DNA of 35,716 nucleotides from a virus: positions 1 to 35,716 of IMG/VR virus record IMGVR_UViG_3300017758_000043. One strand, given 5' to 3'. This document shows, one piece after another, positions 18,750 to 26,894 of this stretch (the first letter of the stretch is position 1; the number at the start of each line of letters is the position of its first letter). A program made the position numbers and the translations under genes. The notes beneath the pieces are model-generated. The model did no database searches. It saw only the letters and a program-made list of their open reading frames with translations, and had not been told where the DNA came from.

Positions 18750-21185
18750 CTATCTTGGGTCGAACTCTGCTAGGTCAAACCCATCTAAGCTATCTTCATT
18801 TGATTCGAAGTTTTTAGGTGGAAGATTATTCTTCCTTTGATTTATAAGTTGTGATTGCTCAGTATTTTGCTGAGATATTCTTTTACCTTTAGCGGTCTCT
18901 CTTTGAGTCTCTCTACTTTGCAATGCATTTTCAGTCATACCATGTAACTGTAGATTGTAATTAAACTCTTCTGCCATTAACATCTTCTTCAACCCTGCTT
19001 CGTTGTTCATTTTCTCAATCTCAAACGATATCTCAGCTTGCTTGAGTTGCATCTTGCTTTCCATTTCCATTTGTGCTTTCTGCATTTCAGCTTGACTCTT
19101 AGCTTGCATAATTTGCATTTGTTGTTGAGAGGCAGCTTGTTGTTGCTGCATTTTCATTTTCTGCTCTTGCTCTTGCTTTTGCTTACGCTTTAGTTTTAAT
19201 AATTGATTAGCAAGCTTTAAGTTTTTTAATTCTCTTATATCAATTGCATCTTCTAGATTGATATCGTTTTTAGATAATGCCATTTGAATATTTTGCTCTA
19301 GCTGAGCCTTTTGTTCTTCATCAGGTGCAACATCTATAAATATACCAAAGTCATATATGTACAAGTCTGATATGTCATTTAGTATACTAACATTATATTT
19401 TCCAATCTTATTAATGAAGTCATCTTTAAAGTCAGAGTATTCTAAAATATCTCCAACTCTATATGTTAATGCTTCTGATAATGTTCTATAAATATATAAT
19501 GCACCATCAAGTATATGTCTAGTTGCTACGTTAGAATTTAATGCTGCTAACTTTTGTAGACCAACTAAAGAATTAGGGTCAGGGGAAGAAGCATCTCTAG
19601 CCTCATTTAATCCTGTTACTTGTCTAATCATACCTAAGTAATGATTATAGTTAGCGATAAGCATTTGTGTTTTCCCTGCTCCTGAGCTAGTGGTTAGTTC
19701 TTTTATAGGAACCTTACCTTGATTGTAATCTCCTTCTTGAGTATAGCTTCTACCAATAACAGAACCTGTTTGGAAATATAATCTTAAAGCATCTTCAGGA
19801 TTATATGCACCACCGGTACCTAAGTCAACTTCATTTAAACCATCTGCGTCAATATACACACCATCAGGAACTGTTCTAGCAATAACTTGTTGTAGCTTTA
19901 AGTGAGTAATCTGAATTAAATCTGCAAAAGGAATCATTCGTCTAACTAAAGACTCTATATTTCCTTTGTACATTCTTGGTGCTACTGCTACATAATTAGG
20001 AATAGCATGTTGACTAGCTGACTTAGGTCTTACCATGTTTTGAGCTAAATCCCATTTTAAAACAATGTTGGTTCCCATAACCATAACACCTTCATACCAT
20101 ACGTCAATAGTCTTTTCAATTTTTTCAAAGTTCCCATCTTCCATTACTTCAACAGGTGGGTTGAATTGGTCATCCTTTTCGATAACCTTACTACCTCCTG
20201 TTGCCATAATTTTTTTCTTGTATACTATTTTTTTAGTAGTCTTATAGTTGAAATACAAAAGAGTACAGGTATCTCTATAGAACATATCGTTCTCATAATA
20301 CTGAGCAACATTGTAATAGTCATACCAATTTTGACTGTACTTGCTTATTTCCTCTAAGTCTTCATTTGTTAACTCAGGGTCTATTTTCATTAATTCAATA
20401 ATCGGTAATGTCTTTACCTCGCCCCAATAGAAACAATCCTTAAAGTGAGGGTCTTCTGTGTAACTGTAAACAACGTTAGCAGGGTCAACATAAGATACCT
20501 CGACACCTGAGCCTAATAAAAATTCATGCTTAGCTATACCTATTCCTAATACTGCAATATCATAGTCACATCTTTTTCTTAAATCAATATAATGATTCTC
20601 TTCAAAGATGGTATTAATAGCTTCTTCATTAGCTATCTCTATTGAAGGCTTGTAATTAATTTGCATGTATAATGAAAGCTCCTCATCTGTTTGTGGGAGT
20701 TGGTCAGGGCTTACAGTAAAGGGGTCGAATCCTGATTGCTGCTGAACATCCATTAAGAAGTCTTTAGCAACCATCTGTGCTTCTACCATGTCTTGATACT
20801 TACTCCTTTTAGATTGAGACATTGCATCTTGAGCATATGCCTTTACCTTGAATAATCTATCAGACATCCCATTTACAACTATATCTACAAATTTAGGAAT
20901 GATAGGTACAGGAGTCCAATCTAAGTTTAGATAACTTAAGTCACCATCTACTGCTATTTCATTCTTGTATTTTGATACTGACTGCTCACCCCTTGCGTAT
21001 AAACGTAGTCGGTGAAAGTTTCTGAATTGATTGTAAAATCTACAACCTGACCCATCTCTTCTAAACCATTCATATTGTATAGCTTGACCTATTTGTAATC
21101 CATACTCTTTAGTTTCCTTTTCAGCGTCAGATACAAATTGACTTGGGAAAGCTGCAGATTTTATATTTACCTTTACATCTTTCAT
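18750..21185 (-). CDS. Portal protein
   Basis: 811 residues. The N-terminal half has the features of a large portal of the crAss-like/podovirus type: RFYNQFRNFHRLRLYARGEQ, then VPIIPKFVDIVVNGMSDRLF, and a conserved-looking FADLIQITHLKLQQVIARTV with VTGLNEARDASSPDPNSLVG further on. From about residue 650 to 735 there is a Gln/Lys/Met-rich coiled coil (KQKQEQEQKMKMQQQQAA), expected for the barrel/crown region. The acidic tail ends DLAEFDPR. Its start overlaps the large terminase stop by 4 nt (ATGA), so the two are translationally coupled. It forms the 12-fold vertex through which DNA is packaged and ejected. Confidence 0.85.
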   Translation of the reverse strand: MKDVKVNIKSAAFPSQFVSDAEKETKEYGLQIGQAIQYEWFRRDGSGCRFYNQFRNFHRLRLYARGEQSVSKYKNEIAVDGDLSYLNLDWTPVPIIPKFVDIVVNGMSDRLFKVKAYAQDAMSQSKRSKYQDMVEAQMVAKDFLMDVQQQSGFDPFTVSPDQLPQTDEELSLYMQINYKPSIEIANEEAINTIFEENHYIDLRKRCDYDIAVLGIGIAKHEFLLGSGVEVSYVDPANVVYSYTEDPHFKDCFYWGEVKTLPIIELMKIDPELTNEDLEEISKYSQNWYDYYNVAQYYENDMFYRDTCTLLYFNYKTTKKIVYKKKIMATGGSKVIEKDDQFNPPVEVMEDGNFEKIEKTIDVWYEGVMVMGTNIVLKWDLAQNMVRPKSASQHAIPNYVAVAPRMYKGNIESLVRRMIPFADLIQITHLKLQQVIARTVPDGVYIDADGLNEVDLGTGGAYNPEDALRLYFQTGSVIGRSYTQEGDYNQGKVPIKELTTSSGAGKTQMLIANYNHYLGMIRQVTGLNEARDASSPDPNSLVGLQKLAALNSNVATRHILDGALYIYRTLSEALTYRVGDILEYSDFKDDFINKIGKYNVSILNDISDLYIYDFGIFIDVAPDEEQKAQLEQNIQMALSKNDINLEDAIDIRELKNLKLANQLLKLKRKQKQEQEQKMKMQQQQAASQQQMQIMQAKSQAEMQKAQMEMESKMQLKQAEISFEIEKMNNEAGLKKMLMAEEFNYNLQLHGMTENALQSRETQRETAKGKRISQQNTEQSQLINQRKNNLPPKNFESNEDSLDGFDLAEFDPR

Positions 21186-23404
21186 CTAATTATTTCGCTT
21201 TGTATGCCGGTATTAGTATACCTTGCAAAGTTAAGTTTTATTTTTGACTCTTTTCTTTCAGTTACATATAAGTGTTTTTGACATGCCATTATAGCTAAAC
21301 CTGAGCTAATACTAGCATCATACTTAGTTCTGTTGTTAATATCAAATTTTGCCCAATCAGTTATAGTTCTGTTGAATGGCATAGTTCCCATCTCATCAGC
21401 AGGTCTAAAAACAGATTCAAAATCTAATCCTATATATTTTTCTATGTATGACTCTATAGCAGAAGCATGTGCCTGCTTAACACCTTCACTCGTATTTGGA
21501 ATACCCCCTAATTCTTTTTCAGTCTTAGATAGTTTATTAAATTGTTTATCAGGTCTATTGATACAATACTTTCTATAGCCTCTATTTTTAAAATGATACA
21601 ACAAACGAGGTTTATTATTCTCTACTAATATAGGCATTCCATAAAAAACACAAGCCATTAATACATCTTCAAAGAATATCTCGGCTGTTTGAGGTCTAGC
21701 TACATACTCTAGAAAAAATTCATTACTAGGTGCATCATCTATATTAAACTTAGTTAATCCATGTAGTGCTCCGTTGGAGCCTCCGCCTCCTACCACTCCA
21801 CTAATATCATATGAGTCACACCCAAAAGCACCTAGATGTTCATTACCGGGATACTTCTTTCCATTTTTCTGAATAGCATTGTTTTGAATATTAGATGATG
21901 GTAACCAAGAAATATTAAACCTACCTTTAGAGTCAGGAACCCAAATAACTTTAGAGTCTTTTATGCCGTTCTCCCATATAAACTTACCTCTTGTTATGTG
22001 ATGCTCTTTAATCATAGAATCATTATAATCTATTTGCTGATATAGCTTAGTAAGATTAAATATAGATTGCTTACTTTCATCTCTAAATGCATGAGACTCA
22101 GTGCGAGGGAACTGTCTGTAGTATTCGTTTAGTGCGTCTGCGTCTCCCTTCAGAGAGTCTACTTCTGCTTGCCAATAATCTATAGCACCTTGGTAAATCA
22201 TTTCACCATCTATTCCTTCAACTTCATGAGCAGGATTTTCTAAGACAGGCATTCCGTACCTATCTATAAAACCTTCCATGTTCCATTCCATTGGGATGAA
22301 AAGTGAATACATACCACTTTTGGTTTGACCATTAGCGTTTCGTGTTCTCACATCAGAGTCTTCATATAATTTTTTAAAATTACTACCACCTTTATCTAAT
22401 GCGTTTGATGTAGAACCCATCATGCATTTTCCAATTACCCTACTACCTAAACGTAAACAAGTTTTAGTTACCCTCCAATTATTTAATATGTTGTTTGGCT
22501 TAACCCACTTTCCACTTTCATCATGTACTAATAATAATAATTTTTCTCCATCATAAGAGTTGTCATCTGTATTCTTCCAATCAATAGTAGTATCTAGTCC
22601 CTCCATATCATCATCAAATACTTCATGCATATTTTTCTTTGTAATCTTAGAGGCAGGTATTCTAAAAGCTAATTCAGTTTTAGGTTTATCCATACCATCC
22701 ATAATAGGCTTAAAGAAAAATGGTAGTCTGCTATTTATAGGGACAACCTTATCAGTAAACATCTTCTTAGCATCAGCCCCGGTCTTAGATAAGATACCTA
22801 TCCTCGCATCTTTTGCTAAAGTGGCTGTGTTAATACATTCAGCTGAACCCATAAAAGAAAATCCTGAACGTCTTATTTTTAAATACACCATTCCAAAACT
22901 TCTAGCATCTGCTTTGCAAGCCTCCCAATATATAAACAAGGCTCTGTTTGCTTCTCTAAAATCAGGAGAACCGACATCAATTTTAGTCCACTGAAGATAC
23001 ATGTAATGAGAACCTGTTATGTATGTAGGTATACCCCTATTGAGAAACCAAAAGCCATCTTCTCTATAATCAAATTCTTTTTCAATATAATCTACATATT
23101 GGTCTTTAAAAGAGTTAGGCATTTCATTCCATTGAAATATAGATTTTATTTTTTCTAAATTACTTGGTAGTTCTTTTTTTTCCCAATATTGATTTAGTTT
23201 ATTTTCATGTCTTGAGTATACCTCTTTGGGTTTTTTAGGTAAGGCTATTTTTAAGTTAGAGATTTCTATTACGTTTCCTATTTGACCATTGCGAGATATA
23301 ATAACTACATCATATTTTTTGTTGTACCCATAAAGCCAACTTCGCCCTCTGTTTTTATTTGAGAGTACGTTTTTAGGTATATAATTTTTTAACTCCTTTA
23401 TCAT
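21182..23404 (-). CDS. terL: Terminase large subunit (TerL)
   Basis: 740 residues. ATPase half: a deviant Walker A at residues 176-187 (KIRRSGFSFMGS, a form typical of phage terminases) and a Walker B with catalytic Glu at 289-297 (LLLLVHDES, D295-E296), then a motif III-like MMGSTSNA at 328-335. Nuclease half: GCDSYD (D530, D533), VENNK (E595) and the closing YDASISSGLA (D696) fit the acidic residues of an RNase H-like headful nuclease. Length is normal. It pumps DNA through the portal and cuts the concatemer. It overlaps the upstream small gene and the downstream portal by 4 nt each (ATGA), giving a tight packaging operon. Confidence 0.9.
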   Translation of the reverse strand: MIKELKNYIPKNVLSNKNRGRSWLYGYNKKYDVVIISRNGQIGNVIEISNLKIALPKKPKEVYSRHENKLNQYWEKKELPSNLEKIKSIFQWNEMPNSFKDQYVDYIEKEFDYREDGFWFLNRGIPTYITGSHYMYLQWTKIDVGSPDFREANRALFIYWEACKADARSFGMVYLKIRRSGFSFMGSAECINTATLAKDARIGILSKTGADAKKMFTDKVVPINSRLPFFFKPIMDGMDKPKTELAFRIPASKITKKNMHEVFDDDMEGLDTTIDWKNTDDNSYDGEKLLLLVHDESGKWVKPNNILNNWRVTKTCLRLGSRVIGKCMMGSTSNALDKGGSNFKKLYEDSDVRTRNANGQTKSGMYSLFIPMEWNMEGFIDRYGMPVLENPAHEVEGIDGEMIYQGAIDYWQAEVDSLKGDADALNEYYRQFPRTESHAFRDESKQSIFNLTKLYQQIDYNDSMIKEHHITRGKFIWENGIKDSKVIWVPDSKGRFNISWLPSSNIQNNAIQKNGKKYPGNEHLGAFGCDSYDISGVVGGGGSNGALHGLTKFNIDDAPSNEFFLEYVARPQTAEIFFEDVLMACVFYGMPILVENNKPRLLYHFKNRGYRKYCINRPDKQFNKLSKTEKELGGIPNTSEGVKQAHASAIESYIEKYIGLDFESVFRPADEMGTMPFNRTITDWAKFDINNRTKYDASISSGLAIMACQKHLYVTERKESKIKLNFARYTNTGIQSEIIR

Positions 23405-23673
23405 TTAGAACGTCTTTCAGCAAAGCCTTGTTTTGTCATGGGTTTAGATTGTCCCATAGATATAGCTTCCTTCTCTGCTTCAATTTTATTTAGTATCTCA
23501 AAAGCATCCATGATACATAACTTTTTAGTGGCAGCAGCGTTCTTTAGCCTATCTGCCGATAAGTCATCTTCAGGGTTGTGTTTTATAATATCTTCTTTAG
23601 CAACTTTAATAAGTTGTTCCACAGCTCTGTACCCTGCTTGAATTATTTTTAATTTAGTTTCTTGAAGATTCAT
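23401..23673 (-). CDS. Terminase small subunit candidate (90 aa)
   Basis: A short helical protein starting MNLQETKLKIIQAGYRAVEQ and containing LSADRLKNAAATKKLCIMDA. It overlaps terL by 4 nt (ATGA). I recall this family directly upstream of terL in marine Bacteroidota phages. Position and size suggest the DNA-recognition (TerS) subunit, but no clear HTH is visible. I chose the ATG at 23673, which overlaps the previous gene by 20 nt; an ATG at 23733 would add 20 residues lying entirely within the previous gene and not resembling the family. Function is inferred from context only. Confidence 0.55.
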   Translation of the reverse strand: MNLQETKLKIIQAGYRAVEQLIKVAKEDIIKHNPEDDLSADRLKNAAATKKLCIMDAFEILNKIEAEKEAISMGQSKPMTKQGFAERRSK

Positions 23674-24229
23674 ATGCAATAATATTTTTAGACCTAATCC
23701 TGTAAAGTTTTTTTTCGTTAAACTTAAATTCATATTCTGAATCAGGCATAAACGTAACTATATCTCCCTTCTTAATACCATGTTTCTCTATAGAAGAACA
23801 TGTGTATTCCATCACACCCATTAAAGGTTCGTCAGAAAAAGGTTTGTATATATATGTTTCTGTAGCAGGTAACGGAGCAACAAAACAAAAAGGTTCTACA
23901 GCATACCACTTTGAATTATTTTTGTACATATAGTATTGAGTCTCGTCAATAAAAAACTTATCGTCTTTAAAAAAACTCTTACCACTTTGTCTCCTTCCAT
24001 ACATGTCGTTATAATATTTAAAAACATTATGATGAACTAAAAGCGTATCTCCTTGTTTTATAGGTCCTGTATAATTGATAGGTGTGTTTAATACAACAGC
24101 TTCACGATTTGAAAAAGAAGCTGACTCCTCAGAAGTATCTAGAATTATTTCTAAACCTTCAATAGTTTTTACATTATCATACCTCCTGTTGTTAGAAGGG
24201 GTGACAATGAATTGATTGGGTGATTGCAT
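23654..24229 (-). CDS. Double GroES-like (co-chaperonin fold) protein, 191 aa
   Basis: Two GroES-type signatures can be read. First: GLEIILDT (residues ~25-32, mobile-loop-like), then NREAVVLNTP and GPIKQGDTLLVHHNVF (about 55-70). Second: GIKKGDIVTFMPDSEYEF, then NEKKLYRIRSKNIIAYES (about 151-188), the same order as the GroES core (VGDIV-F ... Y ... DI-A). The protein is about twice the length of normal GroES and sits between structural genes and terL, far from the phage groES-groEL pair. I recall proteins of this type in marine phages. Interaction with GroEL and a role in capsid folding are inference; the second half lacks an obvious mobile loop. Confidence 0.6.
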   Translation of the reverse strand: MQSPNQFIVTPSNNRRYDNVKTIEGLEIILDTSEESASFSNREAVVLNTPINYTGPIKQGDTLLVHHNVFKYYNDMYGRRQSGKSFFKDDKFFIDETQYYMYKNNSKWYAVEPFCFVAPLPATETYIYKPFSDEPLMGVMEYTCSSIEKHGIKKGDIVTFMPDSEYEFKFNEKKLYRIRSKNIIAYESSRN

Positions 24230-24234
24230 TTAAT

Positions 24235-24465
24235 TTAAAAATTAATATTATATTCTAAGGATACAGGCATTGTTGAATTAAATTGTTTCCACAATAAAAC
24301 TTCATTCTCAATAGAATCTTCTATAAAGATTTGATAATTATCATCTTCTACATTAAACTTAATTAAGTGTATAGTGTAGTTTCCTCCAAGAACTTGTTGA
24401 CCAACAAGGTAATGCATTGCTCCCGATTTATAATCAGGACCTACTGAGATTTTTCTAATGTCCAT
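24235..24465 (-). CDS. Conserved small protein (76 aa), function unknown
   Basis: Begins MDIRKISVGPDYKSGAMHYL, then GGNYTIHLIKFN and an acidic DDNYQIFIEDS stretch. I recall similar short proteins just before the packaging genes of flavobacterial phages, but not a function. It is the first gene of the packaging transcript: a strong terminator ends the previous unit, a TATCTTTG box lies 19 nt upstream of the start, and the next gene begins 5 nt after its stop. No membrane segment is seen. Confidence 0.6.
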   Translation of the reverse strand: MDIRKISVGPDYKSGAMHYLVGQQVLGGNYTIHLIKFNVEDDNYQIFIEDSIENEVLLWKQFNSTMPVSLEYNINF

Positions 24466-24483
24466 TTTAAATTTGATTTAAAA

Positions 24484-24491
24484 CAAAGATA
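24484..24491 (-). promoter_or_regulatory. -7 promoter element TATCTTTG before packaging unit
   Basis: Exact TAnnTTTG match. On the minus strand it follows the U-tract of terminator 24495-24525 by three bases and is followed by the AAATCAAATTTAAA leader and the ATG at 24465. As at 15169-15176, the terminator stem occupies the -33 side. Confidence 0.6.
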
Positions 24492-24494
24492 GGC

Positions 24495-24525
24495 AAAAAA
24501 AAATACCCCTGAAAACAGAGGTATT
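24495..24525 (-). terminator. Rho-independent terminator downstream of fibre gene and structured RNA
   Basis: The minus strand gives a 9-bp stem (AATACCTCT with AGGGGTATT, one U-G wobble that pairs only in this orientation), a 6-nt loop and about nine U. It closes the transcript that holds the 325-residue gene and the candidate structured RNA. Confidence 0.88.
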
Positions 24526-24531
24526 ATTCGA

Positions 24532-24614
24532 GGGGGGTGGAAGTACGACAAACTCCACGAAGAAGTTATGCTTACAGAGCACTCGACAAACGAGTATTAC
24601 TTACAGGCACCCCC
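24532..24614 (-). ncRNA. Candidate structured RNA element (3' UTR or small RNA)
   Basis: Between the fibre stop codon (24624) and the terminator, the minus strand folds into a closed multi-branched shape. A 7-bp outer helix pairs GGGGGTG (24614-24608) with CACCCCC (24539-24533). Inside are hairpin ACTCG/CGAGT (24595-24581, 5-nt loop) and hairpin AACTTC/GGAGTT (5-nt loop). An alternative for the latter segment is a 5-bp stem with 7-nt loop directly inside the outer helix (GGAGT/ACTTC), which resembles a tRNA T-arm in geometry only. The GC-rich helix is striking in such AT-rich DNA. Product and role are unknown; it may stabilise the mRNA end or be released as a small RNA. Confidence 0.45.
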
Positions 24615-24623
24615 AATTTTTTA

Positions 24624-25601
24624 TCACACTCTTCTACTAATTTGTGGAGCATGACCTACTGCTATCACACATTTTTGAACAAAAGATGAACCGGTGGACT
24701 GATAAACCAATGTAACAGGCTCTGATGGTTGACCAAATATATATGGTACGGTATGATTTGTTAATGTAAAGTCAGGGTTAACAATTCCAATAACAAATCT
24801 CATTACTATTTTATTAGAAACCCTTACATCTCCTCCTGCGTCCCAAGGAGTGTTTGTGTTAAATGCTCCGTTTATAGAATTAACAGTGGGTCTAACAGCG
24901 TTCCTTACTTTGTTTTTTGCCAAATCAATTCCTATCGGATAGTTTAAATCAGTAATTGGTGTTGGTGTTAAAGCTTCCTCTACTAAAAATTGACATTGAT
25001 TAAAAGGAACTTGTATATATGTAGTTTGTCTTAAAGTTGGGTCTGAGAAATCAGCTGTTGCACCCGTTGCTAATATCTTTAATTCTGTAGCTATGTTCCA
25101 TTCTGTTACGATATCAGGATATTCAACGATATTTCCTGTTGCTTCATCAATACCTTCTTGACCGCCATTACCCCAATTAGTATTTCCAAATCTTGCTGTA
25201 GTGTATGTTCCATTAAGATGACTTGGATGGGTCCAACCTCCTTTTCTTTTTGGATAAATAGCAGCATAATCCGTAGTAACCTTGTTTGGTTTTTTAGTAT
25301 ACATGAAAAGCCTTGCCTCTTTAGTAGGGTCCAACCATGATTTATCGGCTCCGACAAGTCCTCTTATGCAGAGTTGATGATTTAATCCCCAATCTTCGTT
25401 AGGACTTACGCCATCTACAAATTTTCTTTTTATAACAAACATCTCAGGTGTCGGTATTCCATTAGCTGTTCCTACATAGCTAGCCAATCCATCAACGGTA
25501 ATATTTTTTGTTGCGTCCTGTGGAGAACCTGTTGTCTGTGATACAATTATTTTATCATCCCCTTGTGGTGTTACGATTGGATATGTTGCTATCTTTCCCA
25601 T
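24624..25601 (-). CDS. Tail-fibre-like / structural protein (325 aa)
   Basis: The N-terminus (ATYPIVTPQGDDKIIVSQT, then ATKNITVDGLASYVG) resembles the fibre attachment segment I recall in flavobacterial phages. The remaining ~250 residues are beta-rich and contain a Lys/Trp-rich patch (YPKRKGGWTHPSH) and many Asn/Thr, consistent with a fibre or adhesin tip. It follows the lysis cassette with no gap (stop at 25602, start at 25601) and is the last protein gene before the structured RNA and terminator. Receptor binding is inference; no enzyme motif is visible. Confidence 0.5.
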   Translation of the reverse strand: MGKIATYPIVTPQGDDKIIVSQTTGSPQDATKNITVDGLASYVGTANGIPTPEMFVIKRKFVDGVSPNEDWGLNHQLCIRGLVGADKSWLDPTKEARLFMYTKKPNKVTTDYAAIYPKRKGGWTHPSHLNGTYTTARFGNTNWGNGGQEGIDEATGNIVEYPDIVTEWNIATELKILATGATADFSDPTLRQTTYIQVPFNQCQFLVEEALTPTPITDLNYPIGIDLAKNKVRNAVRPTVNSINGAFNTNTPWDAGGDVRVSNKIVMRFVIGIVNPDFTLTNHTVPYIFGQPSEPVTLVYQSTGSSFVQKCVIAVGHAPQISRRV

Positions 25602-25841
25602 TTACTTTTTTGTTACGTCACCTGTCTTCAAATTTATAATAGAATCCTTACCATACTTTTTAATTAATTCATCTTCCATTTTAGAAAACTCAACTTGTAA
25701 GCTTTTAACTTGTGAAAATAAATTACTCTTTTGTATTTCTAATTCTCCTATAGCTAGTTTGAACTTTGTTAGTTGTTCATTAGCTTGTTGTAAATCCGAT
25801 AACTGTTGTTCGGTTAATTTTACATCTTGTACTTTTTCCAT
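25602..25841 (-). CDS. Small coiled-coil protein (79 aa) of the lysis region
   Basis: Nearly the whole protein is a predicted coiled coil (LTEQQLSDLQQANEQLTKFK, then KSNLFSQVKSLQVEFSKMED), ending in KYGKDSIINLKTGDVTKK. The closing INLKTG pattern is one I recall in small phage proteins of this kind. It has no signal peptide or Cys, so it is not an obvious spanin. A TATATTTG promoter box at 25865-25872 and the ATTTGATTTAA element precede the ATG. It lies between the holin and a fibre-like gene. Function is unknown. Confidence 0.6.
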   Translation of the reverse strand: MEKVQDVKLTEQQLSDLQQANEQLTKFKLAIGELEIQKSNLFSQVKSLQVEFSKMEDELIKKYGKDSIINLKTGDVTKK

Positions 25842-25864
25842 TTGATTTAATTGAAATATTTATA

Positions 25865-25872
25865 CAAATATA
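25865..25872 (-). promoter_or_regulatory. -7 promoter element TATATTTG before coiled-coil/fibre unit
   Basis: TAnnTTTG match in the 35-nt gap between the holin stop and the ATG at 25841, 23 nt upstream of that ATG. No clear -33 element is seen. Confidence 0.45.
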
Positions 25873-25876
25873 CTAT

Positions 25877-26272
25877 TTATTTTTTTGTCTCCGAATAGGT
25901 CTTCATCATCTTCTCTCCTGTCCTTCCCACTACGTATCCCCCTATTCCTATTTGAAGTAGGGTCCAAAACTCATCCTCTAATATAGGTATTCTTAAATCA
26001 AACAAAGGTCCAACAAACTTTACATAAATAACTATAAACCCAAAGGATAACATTAAAATTGGTCTCCAACTTCTTTGTAGCCAATTCCCTTTTGCTTCTG
26101 CAACTATAATTTCAGTTTGCATTTTTTGCAGCTCTAATTCTTTTTGAATTAAAATTTGCTTAATAACATTTTCTGCTTTTATTTTTTCTTCCTTAGAAGT
26201 AAAAAGATTATCTAATCCTCCAAGTAAATCTTTTACTACACTACCGCCAAACCAATCTATTATTTTTTTCAT
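25877..26272 (-). CDS. Holin (GTA/3TM holin type), 131 aa
   Basis: A helical N-terminal half (KEEKIKAENVIKQILIQKEL) leads into GNWLQRSWRPILMLSFGFIV (about residues 62-81), the W/RPI signature I associate with the three-TM holin family first described for gene-transfer-agent release. Two clear membrane helices follow (about 70-92 and 103-118), with GIGGYVVGRTGEK at the C-terminal one. Its start overlaps the amidase stop by 4 nt (ATGA), the expected pairing of holin and endolysin. It would permeabilise the inner membrane at the end of infection. Confidence is good from motif plus context. Confidence 0.75.
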   Translation of the reverse strand: MKKIIDWFGGSVVKDLLGGLDNLFTSKEEKIKAENVIKQILIQKELELQKMQTEIIVAEAKGNWLQRSWRPILMLSFGFIVIYVKFVGPLFDLRIPILEDEFWTLLQIGIGGYVVGRTGEKMMKTYSETKK

Positions 26273-26682
26273 ATATTTTTATATTGAGACTGCACATCAA
26301 AACTTGGACATGCTTTGTTAGAGAATTCATTGTGCCCATGAAGCGTAGCTTCCGGGTATATCTTGTTTAGTGTTTTAATAAGCAGTAGTAAACTTTCTTT
26401 TTGCTGAGGTGTCCTAGTATCCTTTGGAGTCTTACCATCTTTCTCAAGACCTCCTATGTAGCATATACCTATTGATGATTTATTCATGCCCTTTACGTGA
26501 GCACCAACCTCATCAATCATCCTACCTGTTTCGATTATTCCATCTATCAAAACTATAAAATGATAACCACATCCTTTCCATCCTCTAGCCTTATGCCATC
26601 TATCTATTACAGATGCATTTACAGAATCATCACACTCTCTTGTGGCTGAGCAATGTATAATAAGTTTATCGATGTTTCTCAT
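26269..26682 (-). CDS. Endolysin: N-acetylmuramoyl-L-alanine amidase (Amidase_2 / T7 lysozyme type)
   Basis: 137 residues, single domain. Zinc-ligand candidates are H10 (LIIHCSAT), H117 (LHGHNEF) and C125 (KACPSFDV), with Y40 (GCGYHFIV) and K123 in the places of the T7 lysozyme catalytic Tyr and Lys. The spacing fits T7-type zinc amidases, which cleave the bond between MurNAc and L-Ala in peptidoglycan. There is no signal peptide, so it needs the holin encoded by the overlapping next gene. The one-TM protein gene lies 41 nt upstream. Length is normal for a minimal amidase. Confidence 0.88.
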   Translation of the reverse strand: MRNIDKLIIHCSATRECDDSVNASVIDRWHKARGWKGCGYHFIVLIDGIIETGRMIDEVGAHVKGMNKSSIGICYIGGLEKDGKTPKDTRTPQQKESLLLLIKTLNKIYPEATLHGHNEFSNKACPSFDVQSQYKNI

Positions 26683-26723
26683 GTCAATGGTCTAGAGAAA
26701 TAATAATAGTATCAAAGACGATG

Positions 26724-26894
26724 CTATTTTTTTTTGTTCTTTTTATTCTGTTTTATATTTGTAACAGTTTTGTGAACAGTATATATAATTGTTGCAACTA
26801 GTAGTATTATCTTCAATGCCATTTCAAGTTGTGTAAAACTAATCGCCATTACGCTTGAGTTTAATCCGTATATCTTTAAATCTTCTATCGTCAT
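26724..26894 (-). CDS. Single-TM small protein, possible second holin/antiholin (56 aa)
   Basis: Translation begins MTIEDLKIYGLNSSVMAISF, has one hydrophobic helix (about residues 15-42, containing ALKIILLVATIIYTV) and a strongly basic end (IKQNKKNKKK). This N-out/C-in layout with a Lys tail is typical of small holin-like phage proteins. It lies just upstream of the amidase and GTA-type holin, completing a lysis cassette. Its ATG overlaps the stop of a 22-residue ORF (TAATG). The role is inferred from topology and neighbours. Confidence 0.55.
   Translation of the reverse strand: MTIEDLKIYGLNSSVMAISFTQLEMALKIILLVATIIYTVHKTVTNIKQNKKNKKK

Noticed and set aside
22560-22994. Plus-strand ORF of 144 codons opposite terL
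   Set aside because: Antisense shadow within the terminase, which has clear ATPase and nuclease motifs on the other strand.
24532-24614. tRNA or tmRNA-like reading of the structured RNA
   Set aside because: The 7-bp outer helix and a 5-bp stem with 7-nt loop fit a T-arm in size, but the loop lacks the TTC-RA consensus, there is no D-arm, no 7-nt anticodon loop and no CCA.
26706-26735. Plus-strand terminator-like hairpin (ATAGTATC/GATGCTAT with T9)
   Set aside because: It points against the direction of all nearby genes, and its T-run is simply the complement of Lys codons at the end of the 56-residue gene, so chance is the simpler explanation.
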